A stretch of DNA of 64,000 nucleotides from Pseudomonadales bacterium (GCA_022827905.1 JAJEIQ010000073.1:43298-107297); one strand, 5' to 3'; positions 1 to 9,202 are shown, counted from the stretch's first letter. A program made the numbers and translations. Notes: generated from the letters alone by a model not told the origin.

Positions 1-1130
1 TGGTGGAGGGGGATTCGGCGGGCGGCTCCGCCAAGCAAGGGCGGGACCGCCGCGTCCAGGCCATCCTGCCGCTCAGAGGCAAGATTCTGAACGTGGAGAA
101 GGCGCGCTTTGACAAGATGCTGTCCTCCCAGGAGGTCGGCACCCTGGTCACCGCCCTAGGCTGCGGCATCGGCCGCGATGAGTTTGAGCCGGAAAAGCTG
201 CGCTACCACCGCATCATCATCATGACGGACGCCGACGTGGACGGCTCGCACATCCGCACCCTGTTGCTGACCTTCTTCTTTCGCCAAATGCCGGAACTGA
301 TCGAGCGCGGGCACATCTACATCGCCCAGCCGCCGCTGTACAAGATCAAGAAGGGACGCCATGAGCGTTACGTCAAGGACGATGGCGAGCTGACCGACTA
401 CTTGCTGCAGTTGGCCTTGGAGGGCTCCAAGCTGTACGTCAACCCGGATGCGCCCGCCATGCAGGACCAAGCCTTTGCCGACTTGGCTATTCGCTATCAG
501 GCGCTCATGGCCCGCTTGGAGCGCCTGTCCCGGGTGTATCCCCTCGCCGTAACCGTGCCGCTGGTCAATCTGCCCATCGTGGATGAGCCCATGTTGGGAG
601 ACCGGGAGGCCATGACGGCTTGGGCCGAAACCCTTGAGGCGGCGCTGGCCGACGCCCAGGTGAGCCTCGAGTTTGACGCCGAGCACCAGGTCTGGTGCCC
701 GGTCGTGGAATACCTGGACCGGGGCATAACGGAGCGTGTGCTGTTGCCCCGCGCCTTCTTCGCAGGCCCCGACTATCGCAGCATCGCCGGAATGGCCCGG
801 GCCCTCGACGGGCTGCTCGACAGCGGCGCGCGGATCGAACGGGGCGAGCGCAGCCAAGCGGCGTCCAGTTTTGGGGAGGTTCTGGACTGGCTTGCCGCCC
901 AAGCCCGGCGCGGCATCGACATCCAGCGCTACAAGGGCCTCGGGGAGATGAACCCGGATCAGCTTTGGCAGACGACCATGGATCCGGAGGTGCGCCGAAT
1001 GCTGCAGGTCACCGTGGATGACGCCATTGCCGCGGACCGGATGTTCACCACCCTGATGGGCGATCAGGTGGAACCGCGCCGGGACTTCATCGAAACCAAC
1101 GCGCTGTCGGTGGTCAATCTAGACGTTTGA
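1..1130 (+). CDS. gyrB: DNA gyrase subunit B, C-terminal part (5' end outside window)
   Basis: This is the 3' part of the ATPase subunit of DNA gyrase, the cytoplasmic type IIA topoisomerase that introduces negative supercoils. The reading frame is already open at base 3 and begins inside the TOPRIM domain with [16 protein letters not shown], which carries the catalytic glutamate; the metal-binding DADVDGSH follows about 70 residues later. A stretch of roughly 170 residues then separates the TOPRIM core from the C-terminal motif [12 protein letters not shown]. That long insert is a feature of gammaproteobacterial GyrB and separates it from ParE. The end ([14 protein letters not shown]) matches the usual GyrB terminus. 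The gene converges on plsC and the two stop regions overlap by 17 bp. In related genomes dnaA-dnaN-recF lie just upstream, so the chromosome origin may be near the left edge; that is inference. Confidence 0.97.
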   Translation, partial: VEGDSAGGSAKQGRDRRVQAILPLRGKILNVEKARFDKMLSSQEVGTLVTALGCGIGRDEFEPEKLRYHRIIIMTDADVDGSHIRTLLLTFFFRQMPELIERGHIYIAQPPLYKIKKGRHERYVKDDGELTDYLLQLALEGSKLYVNPDAPAMQDQAFADLAIRYQALMARLERLSRVYPLAVTVPLVNLPIVDEPMLGDREAMTAWAETLEAALADAQVSLEFDAEHQVWCPVVEYLDRGITERVLLPRAFFAGPDYRSIAGMARALDGLLDSGARIERGERSQAASSFGEVLDWLAAQARRGIDIQRYKGLGEMNPDQLWQTTMDPEVRRMLQVTVDDAIAADRMFTTLMGDQVEPRRDFIETNALSVVNLDV

Positions 1131-1842
1131 CGAGCGCCGCCATCAGTTCGCGGGCCTCGGCGTTGACCTGCTTGGAGTTGCGGCCCGCGGTGGCGACCGG
1201 CGGCCCAATCCGCACCTGAATGACCCCGGGCGTCTTGCGCAGCCGATGGGCGGGCCAGTGCCGTCCGGCATTGTGGGCGACCACCACCACCGGTGCCTGC
1301 CCGGCGATGGCCAAGGCGGCGCCACCCGGCTGAAACGAGCCGATTTCACCGGGCGGCATGCGCGTCCCCTCGGGAAACAGCACCACGCTCGTGCCGTCCG
1401 CCAGCCGGGAGCGCCCGTCTTCGATCAGCTTGCGCAAGGCCCGCCGGGGACTGCCCCGGTCAATGGCGATGGGCCGGTTCAGCGCAAAGGCCCAGCCGAA
1501 GAACGGGATCCACAGCAGTTCACGCTTGATCAGGGTGGCTTGGGGGCGGAACAGGGATTGCAGGAACAGCGTCTCCCAGGTGCTTTCGTGGTGCGCGAAG
1601 ACCACGCAGGCTTGGCTGGGAACGTGCTCCAGCCCTTCCACTTCGACGCGGACGCCGCAAGTTAGGCGCAACCAGTCGAGAACGCGGCGGCTCCAGATGC
1701 CGATGATGAACTCGAAGCGCCGCTCTGGCGGCATCGCCCAACCCACCGCCACCGACAAGGTGCCCCAAAAGACGGTGAACAGCACGTACCCGGCGTAGAA
1801 GAGGCAGGCGCGGACGACGTCGTATAGCTTGTGAGGGGGCAT
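1114..1842 (-). CDS. plsC: 1-acyl-sn-glycerol-3-phosphate acyltransferase family protein
   Basis: The product belongs to the PlsC/LPLAT family, which transfers an acyl chain to lysophosphatidic acid at the inner membrane. Near the N-terminus there is a hydrophobic segment ([19 protein letters not shown]). The four acyltransferase blocks follow in order: the catalytic block as HHESTWE (glutamate where aspartate is more common), the substrate block [14 protein letters not shown], and a final block around [11 protein letters not shown]. The frame stays open upstream to an ATG ending at 1893 and beyond, but those starts overlap the divergent tag gene. I chose the ATG at 1842, which gives 242 residues, close to the usual length. 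The 3' end overlaps the gyrB 3' end. The family also contains lyso-ornithine lipid acyltransferases, so the exact substrate is uncertain. Confidence 0.88.
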   Translation of the reverse strand: MPPHKLYDVVRACLFYAGYVLFTVFWGTLSVAVGWAMPPERRFEFIIGIWSRRVLDWLRLTCGVRVEVEGLEHVPSQACVVFAHHESTWETLFLQSLFRPQATLIKRELLWIPFFGWAFALNRPIAIDRGSPRRALRKLIEDGRSRLADGTSVVLFPEGTRMPPGEIGSFQPGGAALAIAGQAPVVVVAHNAGRHWPAHRLRKTPGVIQVRIGPPVATAGRNSKQVNAEARELMAALVKRLD

Positions 1843-1894
1843 GTGCTTTCGAGCTAGAATGCCTTGAGGAATCGGGCGCGGAACATAGGCCATC

Positions 1895-2473
1895 GTGGAT
1901 TCAGGGTCAAAGGGCCAGCGTTGTGGCTGGTGCGGTACGGAGCCGCTGCTCATTCAATACCACGATGAGGAGTGGGGGGTGCCGGAGCGCGCCGAGCAAC
2001 CTCTGTTCGAGCGCCTCATCCTGGAAGGGATGCAGGCCGGCCTGTCTTGGCTGACGGTGCTGAAGAAGCGTGAGCACATGCGCAAGGCCTTTTTTGGCTT
2101 CGATGTTGAGGCCTTGGCGGCGGCGGACTCGCGCGTCATGGCGGGCTGGCTTGGCGATCCGGGCCTGATCCGCAATCGGGCCAAGCTCGCCTCGGTGGTC
2201 AGCAATGCCCAGGCCACCCTGGCCTTGCCGCATTCGCTCTCCGAACAGGTCTGGTTCTTTGTCGATGGCGTGCCGACACAGAATCAATGGCGCCACCTCA
2301 GCGAGGTTCCGAGCCAGACCGATGCCTCCGTGGCGATGTCCAAGTCATTGAAAAAACTAGGCTTTCGCTTTGTGGGCCCGGTGATTTGCTACGCCTTCAT
2401 GCAGAGCGCGGGGTTGGTCAACGATCACTTGGTGGATTGCCCGGCCTACTCAAAATGCGCCGCGCTGGCGTGA
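1895..2473 (+). CDS. tag: DNA-3-methyladenine glycosylase I
   Basis: This protein removes 3-methyladenine from alkylated DNA as the first step of base excision repair. The N-terminal RCGWCG...YHDEEWG block and the C-terminal VNDHLVDC block supply the Cys/His ligands of the zinc site typical of Tag, and EGMQAGLSW carries the conserved glutamate. At 192 residues it is about the family's usual length. The start is GTG at 1895. The stop codon is part of GCGTGA, in which a GTG overlaps the TGA, probably the ancestral translational coupling to the downstream acyltransferase. That junction has since been duplicated (see the repeat at 2462-2577). Confidence 0.95.
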   Translation: MDSGSKGQRCGWCGTEPLLIQYHDEEWGVPERAEQPLFERLILEGMQAGLSWLTVLKKREHMRKAFFGFDVEALAAADSRVMAGWLGDPGLIRNRAKLASVVSNAQATLALPHSLSEQVWFFVDGVPTQNQWRHLSEVPSQTDASVAMSKSLKKLGFRFVGPVICYAFMQSAGLVNDHLVDCPAYSKCAALA

Positions 2474-2577
2474 TCAGGTGGCTGTTCCCCGGACTGTTGC
2501 GATTCGAGGGCAGGATGCCCTCGCTCCGGTGCGCGGCGTTGGCGTGATCGGGCGACTGTTCGCGGGGCTGTTGCGGG
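2462..2577 (+). repeat. Imperfect 40-bp direct duplication enclosing a small hairpin
   Basis: Bases 2462-2501 and 2537-2576 match at 33 of 40 positions. Both encode the end of tag-like sequence (ALA-stop) and, in the overlapping frame, VI(R/G)(W/R)LF(P/A)GLLR, the first residues of the acyltransferase. Between them lies a perfect hairpin, CGAGGGCA-GGA-TGCCCTCG at 2505-2523. The first copy opens a 25-codon reading frame (GTG 2470 to TGA 2545-2547) that again ends in GCGTGA over the next GTG at 2544, so the overlap seen at the tag stop is recreated. Confidence 0.85.
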
Positions 2578-3428
2578 TCTTTGCCATCCTGCCCCTGCGG
2601 TTGGGATGGTTCCTGGCGGATGGGCTGGGGGCAGCGGCCTGGGCCTTGAAGACCGATGCGGCCCGCGTCACCGCCATTAATCTGGCCAAGTGCTTTCCGG
2701 AGCTGGACTCACGCGAACGCGCCGCGCTCGCCCGCTGCAGCCTGGGCCACACTTGGCGGCTGCTGATCGAGGCGGGGCCGCTGACCTACTGGAGCGCTGC
2801 TCGGCTCGGCAAGCTGCTGGTTGAGGAATCGGGCCGGTCCTTGGTCACCGAACCGCTGGAGCAGGGCCGTGGCCTGTTGATGCTCGTGCCCCACTATGGC
2901 AATTGGGAGTACCTCTGCTATGTGCTGGGGGGCCTAGGCTTCGTCGCCCTCTACGACCCGCCTCGTGTGGCGGGCTTGGAGCCGTTGCTGCTGCGCTCCC
3001 GCCAGCGTTTCGGCGCCACCCTGGTGCCCGGCACGCCCCAGGGGCTGCGCACCGCCTACCGGACGCTCAAGGCGGGCGGCTTTGCAGCCGTCCTGCCCGA
3101 CCAAGTGCCCGCCCAAGGGGGCGTCCATGCCCCGTTCTTCGGCCATCCGGCGCTGACCATGACGCTGGCCCAGCGTTTGGCGGAAAAGAGCGGCGCCCCG
3201 GTGCTCATTGGCACCGCCCGCCGGGTCAGGAACGGCTTCGCTGCCGAATACACCCCCTTCCCAACGGATTTCGATCTGAGCGATCCCGTGGTCTTCGCAA
3301 CCGCCCTCAACCGCTCAATCGAGGCCCTAGTGGCCGATGATCCCGCCCAGTACCAATGGGAGTACAAGCGCTTCAAGAAGCCCCCGCCCGGCAGCCCCGA
3401 TCCGTACCCCAAACAAAGAGCGCGCTAA
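2544..3428 (+). CDS. LpxL/HtrB-family lipid A acyltransferase
   Basis: The product is a member of the lysophospholipid acyltransferase superfamily that adds secondary acyl chains to lipid A or related lipids at the inner membrane. A short hydrophobic N-terminal stretch (LFAGLLRVFAILPLRLGWFL) is followed by the catalytic HX4(D/E) motif as VPHYGNWEYL, a central PRVAGLEPLLLRSRQRFG block and LPDQVPAQGGVHAPFFG. The start is taken as GTG 2544 because that codon overlaps the stop of the preceding mini frame and because the equivalent GTG overlaps the tag stop in the duplicated copy; this gives 294 residues. A longer frame from 2478 would run through the hairpin. It converges on trkH with a 28-bp gap. 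Whether it acts as the lauroyl or myristoyl transferase cannot be told from sequence alone. Confidence 0.88.
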   Translation: MIGRLFAGLLRVFAILPLRLGWFLADGLGAAAWALKTDAARVTAINLAKCFPELDSRERAALARCSLGHTWRLLIEAGPLTYWSAARLGKLLVEESGRSLVTEPLEQGRGLLMLVPHYGNWEYLCYVLGGLGFVALYDPPRVAGLEPLLLRSRQRFGATLVPGTPQGLRTAYRTLKAGGFAAVLPDQVPAQGGVHAPFFGHPALTMTLAQRLAEKSGAPVLIGTARRVRNGFAAEYTPFPTDFDLSDPVVFATALNRSIEALVADDPAQYQWEYKRFKKPPPGSPDPYPKQRAR

Positions 3429-3456
3429 GCCTGGCCGAGCGGCGGTTCGCGGCGCG

Positions 3457-4902
3457 TTAGCGGCGCCAGAAGGAGCGGGTGAAAATCACCAGCAGGGTGA
3501 AGATCTCCAAGCGCCCGAGCACCATCGCCGACATCAACAGCCAAGCGACCGTATCAGGCAGATCGGCGTAGTTGGCTGCCACGTCCCCCAAGCCGGGGCC
3601 GAGGTTGTTCAGGCAGGCGCCCACCGCGGAGAAGGCGGTGAGGAAGTCGAAGTCCCCCGCCGCCATGACCAAGCACACCAGGATGACGAAGATCATGATG
3701 TAGGCCATGAAGAAGCTCCAGACGGCGTCGGCCACCCGGCGCGGCACCTGTTCGCCTGCCAGCTTCAAGGGAAAAACGCCCAGCGGGTGAATAAGGCGGC
3801 GCACTTCGCGAACGCACTGCCGGTAGATCAGCAGCACCCGGATCATCTTCAGGCCGCCGGCGGTGGAGCCGGCGCAGCCCCCGGCAAAGGCGGCGAGCAT
3901 CAGCAGGACCGGCGTCACCGAGGGCCAAAGGCTGAAGTTGGTGGTGGTGAAGCCGGTGGTCGTGGTGATCGAGACGGCCTGGAAGAGGCCGTCCCGGAAG
4001 GGGCTGTCGGTCACCTGCGGCTCGCGGCCGAGCAGATACCCGGTGACGAGCGACATGCCGGCAAGTACACCCAAGTAGAGGCGCACCTCCCGGTCGCGGC
4101 TGTAGCCCGCGAGGGTGCGGCGGCTCCAGGCGGTGAAGTGCAAGGCGAAGTTGATGCCGGAAAACACCATGAAGGCAATGGCCACGCCTTCGATGGCGGC
4201 ACTGCCGAAGTGGCCGATGCTGGCGTCGTGGGTCGAGAAGCCACCGATCGCCACCGTCGAGAAGCTGTGGCAGATGGCGTCGAACAGGCTCATCCCGGCA
4301 ACCCAGTAGGCGAAAGCGCAGGCGGTGGTCAACCCAAGATACAGAAGCCAGAGCGCCTTGGCGGTTTGGGTGATGCGGGGCGTCAGCTTGTTGTCCTTGA
4401 CCGGCCCCGGCGACTCCGCCCGGTAGAGCTGCATGCCGCCGACCCCAAGCATCGGCAGAATGGCCACCGCCAGCACGATGATGCCCATGCCGCCGACCCA
4501 TTGCAGGAACTGGCGGTAGAAGAGAATCGACTTCGGCAGTGCATCCAAGCCGGTCAGCACGGTGGCCCCGGTGGTGGTGATCCCGGACAGCGACTCGAAG
4601 GCCGCCCCGGTGAAGCTGAGCTGGGTGCTGGCGTCGAGCATGAAGGGAACCGCACCGCACAGCCCAAGGCCGACGTAGGCCAGCGCGGTGATCAGGAAGC
4701 CATCGCCCTCCCTGGGGTCGATCCGCCCGCGCCCGCAAATCCACAGGGCGATGCCGAACGCCAGGGTGATGCCGAAGGCGGTCGCAAAGGTGCGCACCGT
4801 GGCCTCGCCATAGATCCAGGCGACGACGGCGGGCACCAGCATGGCGGGGCTGAACAAGACCAGCAGGGCGCCCGTGGTGCGCAAGATGATGGGCAATCGC
4901 AT
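3457..4902 (-). CDS. trkH: Trk potassium uptake membrane subunit
   Basis: This is the ion-conducting subunit of the Trk potassium transporter in the inner membrane. The 481-residue protein has many hydrophobic helices and four pore loops of the TrkH/KtrB/HKT type; the filters are recognisable as SGITTTGAT, STVAIGGFST, ITTTTGFTTTNF and ACLNNLGPG, each with the key glycine. GGCAGSTAGGLKMIRVL, typical of the third repeat, is present. Length and end (FWRR) are normal for TrkH. It is the last gene of a minus-strand group def-fmt-rsmB-trkA-trkH and is separated from trkA by 69 bp. Its regulatory partner TrkA is encoded directly upstream. Confidence 0.96.
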   Translation of the reverse strand: MRLPIILRTTGALLVLFSPAMLVPAVVAWIYGEATVRTFATAFGITLAFGIALWICGRGRIDPREGDGFLITALAYVGLGLCGAVPFMLDASTQLSFTGAAFESLSGITTTGATVLTGLDALPKSILFYRQFLQWVGGMGIIVLAVAILPMLGVGGMQLYRAESPGPVKDNKLTPRITQTAKALWLLYLGLTTACAFAYWVAGMSLFDAICHSFSTVAIGGFSTHDASIGHFGSAAIEGVAIAFMVFSGINFALHFTAWSRRTLAGYSRDREVRLYLGVLAGMSLVTGYLLGREPQVTDSPFRDGLFQAVSITTTTGFTTTNFSLWPSVTPVLLMLAAFAGGCAGSTAGGLKMIRVLLIYRQCVREVRRLIHPLGVFPLKLAGEQVPRRVADAVWSFFMAYIMIFVILVCLVMAAGDFDFLTAFSAVGACLNNLGPGLGDVAANYADLPDTVAWLLMSAMVLGRLEIFTLLVIFTRSFWRR

Positions 4903-4971
4903 GTTGGTGTCAGGACCCCGGGTTCTGTTGGCTTGACGGCTTCGGTGGGCAGACGGGGCTCAAGCGGCCGC

Positions 4972-6342
4972 TTAGAAGAACGTGAAGCCGACTTGGAACA
5001 GGCGCTCCACCTCGGAGACGTACTTCTTGTCGGTCAGGAACAGGATCAGGTGGTCATCCGGCTCAATGACCTCGTTCTCGTAGGCCACCACGACCGTCTC
5101 GCCGCGCACGATGGCGCCGACGGTGACGCCCTTGGGCAGCTTGATGGCCTTCACCGGACGGCCGATGATGCGGGAGGTCTTGGCATCGCCCCGGGCCACG
5201 GCCTCCATGGCTTCCGCCGCGCCCCGCCGCAGGCTGTGCACCCGTGCCACGTCGCCCCGGCGCACATGGGTCAAAAGGCTGGAGGTGGTGGACTGCTGCG
5301 GCGAAATGGCCACGTCGATTTCGCTGGTGCGCATGAGGTCCGCGTAGGCCGGCTTGCTGATCAGGGTCATCACCCGGCGCACCCCGTAGCGCTTGGCCAT
5401 CAGCGAGGACATGATGTTGACTTCATCGTCGTTGGTCAGCGCGCAGAACACGTCGCAGTTGTTGGTGGCATCGCGCAGTTGGTCGGGGTTGGTGGCGTCG
5501 CCCTGGATCACCACCGTGTCCTTGAGGGTGGTGGCCAGCCGTTCGGCGCGGTCCGGGTCGAATTCGATGAGCTTGACGTTGAAGTAGCGCTCGATGGTGG
5601 CGGCGAGCCGGGCGCCGACGTTGCCGCCACCGGCTATGGTCACGCGCTTGAAGGCCCGCTCCACATCGCGCAGTTCAGCCATCACGGAATTGATCTGGCC
5701 CGCCGCAACGATGAAGAAAACCTCATCGTCCGCTTCAATTGAAGTGGATCCGGTCGGCAGGATGGGCTCCATGCCGCGGAAGATGGCCGCCACCCGGGTG
5801 TTGACGTTGGGCAGCCGCTTGCGCACGTCGCGCAGCTCCTGGCCGACCAAGGGGCTTCCGGCATAGGCGCGCACGGCCACCAACTGCACCCGGCCCTCGG
5901 CGAAGTCGAGAACCTGCAGGGCGCCGGGGTTTTCGAGGAGCAGCCGGACGTGGTCGGTGACCACCTGCTCCGGGTTGATGAACACATCCACCGGCATATG
6001 CTCGTCGGCGAACAGCGACTTCTCGTTGACGTAGGCGGCGGAGCGCACCCGGGCGATCTTGCGCGGCGTGCGGAACATGGAGTACGACACTTGGCAGGCC
6101 ACCATGTTGACCTCATCGCTGCCGGTCACCGCGATCAGCATGTCGGCATCCTCGGCCCCCGCCTCGCGCAGCACGTGGGGATGGGAGGCCCAGCCCGCGA
6201 CGGTGCGGATGTCGAGGCGGCTGCGCAGCTCCCGCAGGCGCACTTCGTCGAGATCGACCAGGGTGATGTCCAGGGTTTCGCTGGCCAGATGGGTGGCCAA
6301 GGTGCCGCCCACCTGCCCCGCGCCGAGGATGAGAATCTTCAT
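4972..6342 (-). CDS. trkA: Trk potassium uptake regulatory subunit (NAD-binding)
   Basis: TrkA is the peripheral cytoplasmic gating subunit of the Trk system and binds NAD(H). The 456-residue chain is a tandem of two RCK units. Each has a Rossmann domain with a glycine motif (ILGAGQVGGTLA at the start and IAGGGNVGARLA near residue 235) followed by a TrkA-C domain (SPLVGQELRDVRKRLP and GRPVKAIKLPKGV). The acidic residue ending beta-2 is present as TLVDLD and IEFD, as expected for NAD. The start ATG overlaps the rsmB stop in ATGA, indicating translational coupling. Confidence 0.96.
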   Translation of the reverse strand: MKILILGAGQVGGTLATHLASETLDITLVDLDEVRLRELRSRLDIRTVAGWASHPHVLREAGAEDADMLIAVTGSDEVNMVACQVSYSMFRTPRKIARVRSAAYVNEKSLFADEHMPVDVFINPEQVVTDHVRLLLENPGALQVLDFAEGRVQLVAVRAYAGSPLVGQELRDVRKRLPNVNTRVAAIFRGMEPILPTGSTSIEADDEVFFIVAAGQINSVMAELRDVERAFKRVTIAGGGNVGARLAATIERYFNVKLIEFDPDRAERLATTLKDTVVIQGDATNPDQLRDATNNCDVFCALTNDDEVNIMSSLMAKRYGVRRVMTLISKPAYADLMRTSEIDVAISPQQSTTSSLLTHVRRGDVARVHSLRRGAAEAMEAVARGDAKTSRIIGRPVKAIKLPKGVTVGAIVRGETVVVAYENEVIEPDDHLILFLTDKKYVSEVERLFQVGFTFF

Positions 6343-7604
6343 GGCTGCTTGTCGATCCGGGCGAGGTAGAAGCCGTCCGTGGCCGGTTCGGTGGGCAGCA
6401 TCTGCCAGCCGTGCCGGGTTGCCGTTCCGGTAGGCAGTTCGACGCCGACCGCGCGGGCGTCTGCGTGGGCCTTAAGAAAGGACTCGACCACCTGATCGTT
6501 CTCCTCGGCAAGTATCGAGCATGTGCAGTACAGCAGGGTACATCCGGGGCGCACCGTGCGCCACAGGTTCCGCAGCAGCGCGCCTTGAAGCTGGCTCGCC
6601 CCGAGCACCTGCTGCGGCGTTCGGGTGACCTTGATGTCGGGATGGCGGCGCAGGGTGCCGGAACCGGAGCAGGGTGCGTCGATGAGCACGCAGTCGAAGG
6701 GCTCGCCATCCCACCAAGCCAATCCGCAGGCGTCGCCGTCGCTGGCGCGAAAGCCCTCGTGGCCGAGCCGTTGGGCCGCTTCGGTGAGGGTTTGCAGGCG
6801 CGTTGGCGCGTTGTCCAGGGCGGTCACATCGAGCTCCAAGCCTGATTCGAGCAGGTGGAACAGCTTGCCGCCGGGCGCCGCGCAAGCGTCGAGCACCCGG
6901 CTGCCGTCGCGCAATTGTTTGGCCATGAAGCTGCCGACGAGCTGTGCGCCAACATCCTGCACAGCCACGATGCCGTCCTGGAAGCCGGGCAGGGTGGCCG
7001 ATGGCTGCGGTTTGCGCAGCAGTATGGACTCCGGCAGCCAGGCGTCGTCGAAGGCGATGTCCGCTCGTTTGAGCAAAGCGCGGTAGTCGGCCGGCTCGAT
7101 CTTGCGGCGGTTGATGCGCAGCCCCATCGGCGCCCGCTGGTTGTTGGCCCGCAGCAGCGCCGGGGCCTGGTCCCCATACTGCGCCTCGATCCTGTCTTGC
7201 AGCCACGGTGGGTGGTCGCTGGCATCGCCGGCCGGTCGCACGGGCAGCTTGCGCAGCACCGCGTTGACCAGCGCCGCCGCCCAGGGCTTGCCCAGCGCCC
7301 GGACCGCGGAAACGGTCTCGTTAATGGCCGCATGGATTGGCACGCGCATCCTCTGGAGTTGGTAAGCGCCCACTAACAACAGGCAGAAAAGGTCCAGGTC
7401 CTTAGCTCGCAAGGGCCTTGCCAGCCGCGCCTCAACCGCCTCGGTAAGCGAGAAGTGGTGCCGCAGGCACCCGTAGGTCAACTCCAGGCACAGCGGACTC
7501 GTTTCCCGCCGAATGACATTGTCGAGACTGTCGCCCCGGCCAACAATGCGGGCCAAATGACGAGCGGCGCGGGCCCGGTCCGAATGGCGTAAGGAACCGG
7601 GCAC
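6339..7604 (-). CDS. rsmB: 16S rRNA (cytosine-967-C5) methyltransferase
   Basis: RsmB methylates C967 of 16S rRNA using S-adenosylmethionine. The N-terminal third is a NusB-like RNA-binding domain (RAARHLARIVGRGDSLDNVI...). The methyltransferase core shows the SAM motif VLDACAAPGGK and the two cysteine motifs of RNA m5C enzymes: DAPCSGSGTLRRHPDIK and CTCSILAEEN, the second carrying the catalytic nucleophile. At 421 residues it is close to the E. coli length. The start is GTG at 7604, four bases after the fmt stop, and the 3' end overlaps trkA. Confidence 0.95.
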   Translation of the reverse strand: MPGSLRHSDRARAARHLARIVGRGDSLDNVIRRETSPLCLELTYGCLRHHFSLTEAVEARLARPLRAKDLDLFCLLLVGAYQLQRMRVPIHAAINETVSAVRALGKPWAAALVNAVLRKLPVRPAGDASDHPPWLQDRIEAQYGDQAPALLRANNQRAPMGLRINRRKIEPADYRALLKRADIAFDDAWLPESILLRKPQPSATLPGFQDGIVAVQDVGAQLVGSFMAKQLRDGSRVLDACAAPGGKLFHLLESGLELDVTALDNAPTRLQTLTEAAQRLGHEGFRASDGDACGLAWWDGEPFDCVLIDAPCSGSGTLRRHPDIKVTRTPQQVLGASQLQGALLRNLWRTVRPGCTLLYCTCSILAEENDQVVESFLKAHADARAVGVELPTGTATRHGWQMLPTEPATDGFYLARIDKQP

Positions 7605-7608
7605 GATC

Positions 7609-8556
7609 TCAGCCGGTCGAAGGGCGCTTGAACTGGTTGCCCTTCCTGAACAGGTCGCTGAAGCCGTTGATGGCTTCGGCGACGCCGAGGGCGGTGCCCT
7701 TGCCGCGATCGAGGCGCAGTTGCTTGATTTTGAGTGCGCCGGTGCCGCAGGCGGCGACCAGGCCTTGCCGGTTGGCCGTGACGATTTCGCCGGGCTCGCC
7801 TTGCGCCGATTCGCTTAGGGCTTCCCCGGCCAGCAGTTGCACGCGGGCACCGCCGAGGTCGCTGTGGACCGGCAGGCGGTAGGCCAAGGCGCGGATGTTG
7901 CGTTCGAGTTGGGCGGCGGGTCCGGCCCAGTCGGCGAGGGCGTCCTCGGGGCTGAGCTTGCGGGCGTAAGTTGCTGGGCCGGTTTGCGGCTCCGGCCGCA
8001 TGGCGGGCAGATCGGACAGTACGTCGCAGAGCAGGCGGGCGCCGAGGTCAGCGATGGCGCCGCTCAAGCTCTCGCCGGTGCTGTCCGGGCCGATGGGGAG
8101 CGGCGCCTGGGCGATGATTGGCCCGGTGTCGAGGCCCGTGTCAACTTGCATGATGGTGGCGCCGGTTTGCCGATCACCCGCCATCAGGGCGCGCTCGATG
8201 GGCGCTGCGCCGCGCCAACGGGGCAGCAAGGAGGCGTGCAGGTTGATGCAGCCGTGGCGGGGCAGGTCCAGGAACCGTTCCGCCAAGATCAGGCCGTAGG
8301 CGGCCACCACCACGACGTCCAGCCGCTGTCCTTCGATGGCGGACAGCGCCTCATCGTTATTGGCGGGCGTCTCCACCGGGATGCCCGCTTCGGCCGCCAA
8401 CTGCCTGACGGGGCTCGGCCGGCGCTTGCGGCCGCGCCCGCGGCGCTGGTCGGGGCCGGTCAGCACCAAGCAAGGGCGAAAACCGCCCTGCAGCAGGCCG
8501 GCCAGGGCGCGGGCGGTGAACTCCGGCGTGCCGGCGAAAGCGAAGCGCGGGGTCAT
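7609..8556 (-). CDS. fmt: Methionyl-tRNA formyltransferase
   Basis: Fmt formylates initiator Met-tRNA with 10-formyltetrahydrofolate to start protein synthesis. The 315-residue protein has the formyltransferase domain with FAGTPEF at the N-terminus, the conserved folate-binding/catalytic segment NLHASLLPRWRGAAPIERAL (asparagine and histidine of the active site), and IMQVDTGLDTGPI (catalytic aspartate). A C-terminal OB-like domain follows. It sits between def (6-bp gap) and rsmB (4-bp gap) in the expected order, so formylation and deformylation enzymes are co-transcribed. Confidence 0.97.
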   Translation of the reverse strand: MTPRFAFAGTPEFTARALAGLLQGGFRPCLVLTGPDQRRGRGRKRRPSPVRQLAAEAGIPVETPANNDEALSAIEGQRLDVVVVAAYGLILAERFLDLPRHGCINLHASLLPRWRGAAPIERALMAGDRQTGATIMQVDTGLDTGPIIAQAPLPIGPDSTGESLSGAIADLGARLLCDVLSDLPAMRPEPQTGPATYARKLSPEDALADWAGPAAQLERNIRALAYRLPVHSDLGGARVQLLAGEALSESAQGEPGEIVTANRQGLVAACGTGALKIKQLRLDRGKGTALGVAEAINGFSDLFRKGNQFKRPSTG

Positions 8557-8562
8557 GGGCGG

Positions 8563-9075
8563 CTAGGCCCGAACGCGCTGGGATTTCGACAGCTTCTGGC
8601 GGATGCGCGTGCGCTTCAGGTTCGACAGGTAGTCCACGAACAGCTTGCCTTCGAGATGGTCGCATTCGTGCTGGATGCAGACCGACAGCATTCCCTCCGC
8701 TTCGAGTGAGAACGGCTCGCCCTTCCGGTCGAGCGCCTCGACCTGAACCCGTTCCCGGCGCGTGACCGGCTCATAGAAGCCCGGCACCGACAGGCAGCCC
8801 TCGTCGGTCTCCACTCGCGGCCCGCTGACTTCGATGCGGGGGTTGATGAACACATGGGGCTCATCGCGGGCCTCGGAGATGTCGATGACGATCACCCGCT
8901 TGGCGACGTTGACCTGATTGGCGGCCAGGCCGATGCCCGGCGCCTCGTACATGGTTTCGAGCATGTCATCGACCAGCGTGCGAATCGCGTCATCCACCGC
9001 CGCCACGGGCTTGGCCTTGGCCCGCAGCCGAGGATCGGGAAAGGTGAGGATGTCGAGAAGGGCCACGGGCCACAT
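8563..9075 (-). CDS. def: Peptide deformylase
   Basis: Def removes the N-formyl group from nascent proteins. All three family motifs are present: [17 protein letters not shown] (metal-ligand cysteine) and QHECDHLEG (the HExxH pair of metal-ligand histidines and the catalytic glutamate). Length is 170 residues. The ATG at 9075 gives [10 protein letters not shown]; a GTG three codons later would give the more typical VALLDIL, so the exact start is open. It is the first gene of the five-gene operon running to trkH and is divergent from dprA. Confidence 0.96.
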   Translation of the reverse strand: MWPVALLDILTFPDPRLRAKAKPVAAVDDAIRTLVDDMLETMYEAPGIGLAANQVNVAKRVIVIDISEARDEPHVFINPRIEVSGPRVETDEGCLSVPGFYEPVTRRERVQVEALDRKGEPFSLEAEGMLSVCIQHECDHLEGKLFVDYLSNLKRTRIRQKLSKSQRVRA

Positions 9076-9202
9076 CGCCTTAAGTGAGGCCTTGAACCGA
9101 TGCCGTCAGTATAACTTGTTCCGTTTGCCGGGCTGTTTTCCTACAAGCCAAAGGGACAATGACGCCTTTTTCTGGCTCGCCAGCCCCCTAGAATCATGAT
9201 CC
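9076..9202. promoter_or_regulatory. Divergent intergenic region def/dprA
   Basis: This 127-bp gap must hold the promoters of the def operon and of dprA. On the minus strand TATACT (complement of 9108-9113) is a plausible -10 box about 35 bp upstream of def, but no good -35 box stands at the right distance. No clear sigma-70 promoter or ribosome binding site was seen for dprA. Confidence 0.35.

Noticed and set aside
1843..1953. Longer start for plsC
   Set aside because: The extra 37 residues overlap the 5' end of tag on the other strand and have no counterpart in the family.
3337..5742. Plus-strand open frame of about 800 codons opposite trkH and trkA
   Set aside because: It mirrors two clear conserved genes. 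Its translation is rich in Gly, His, Gln and Arg with no domain, as expected for the opposite strand of GC-rich coding DNA.
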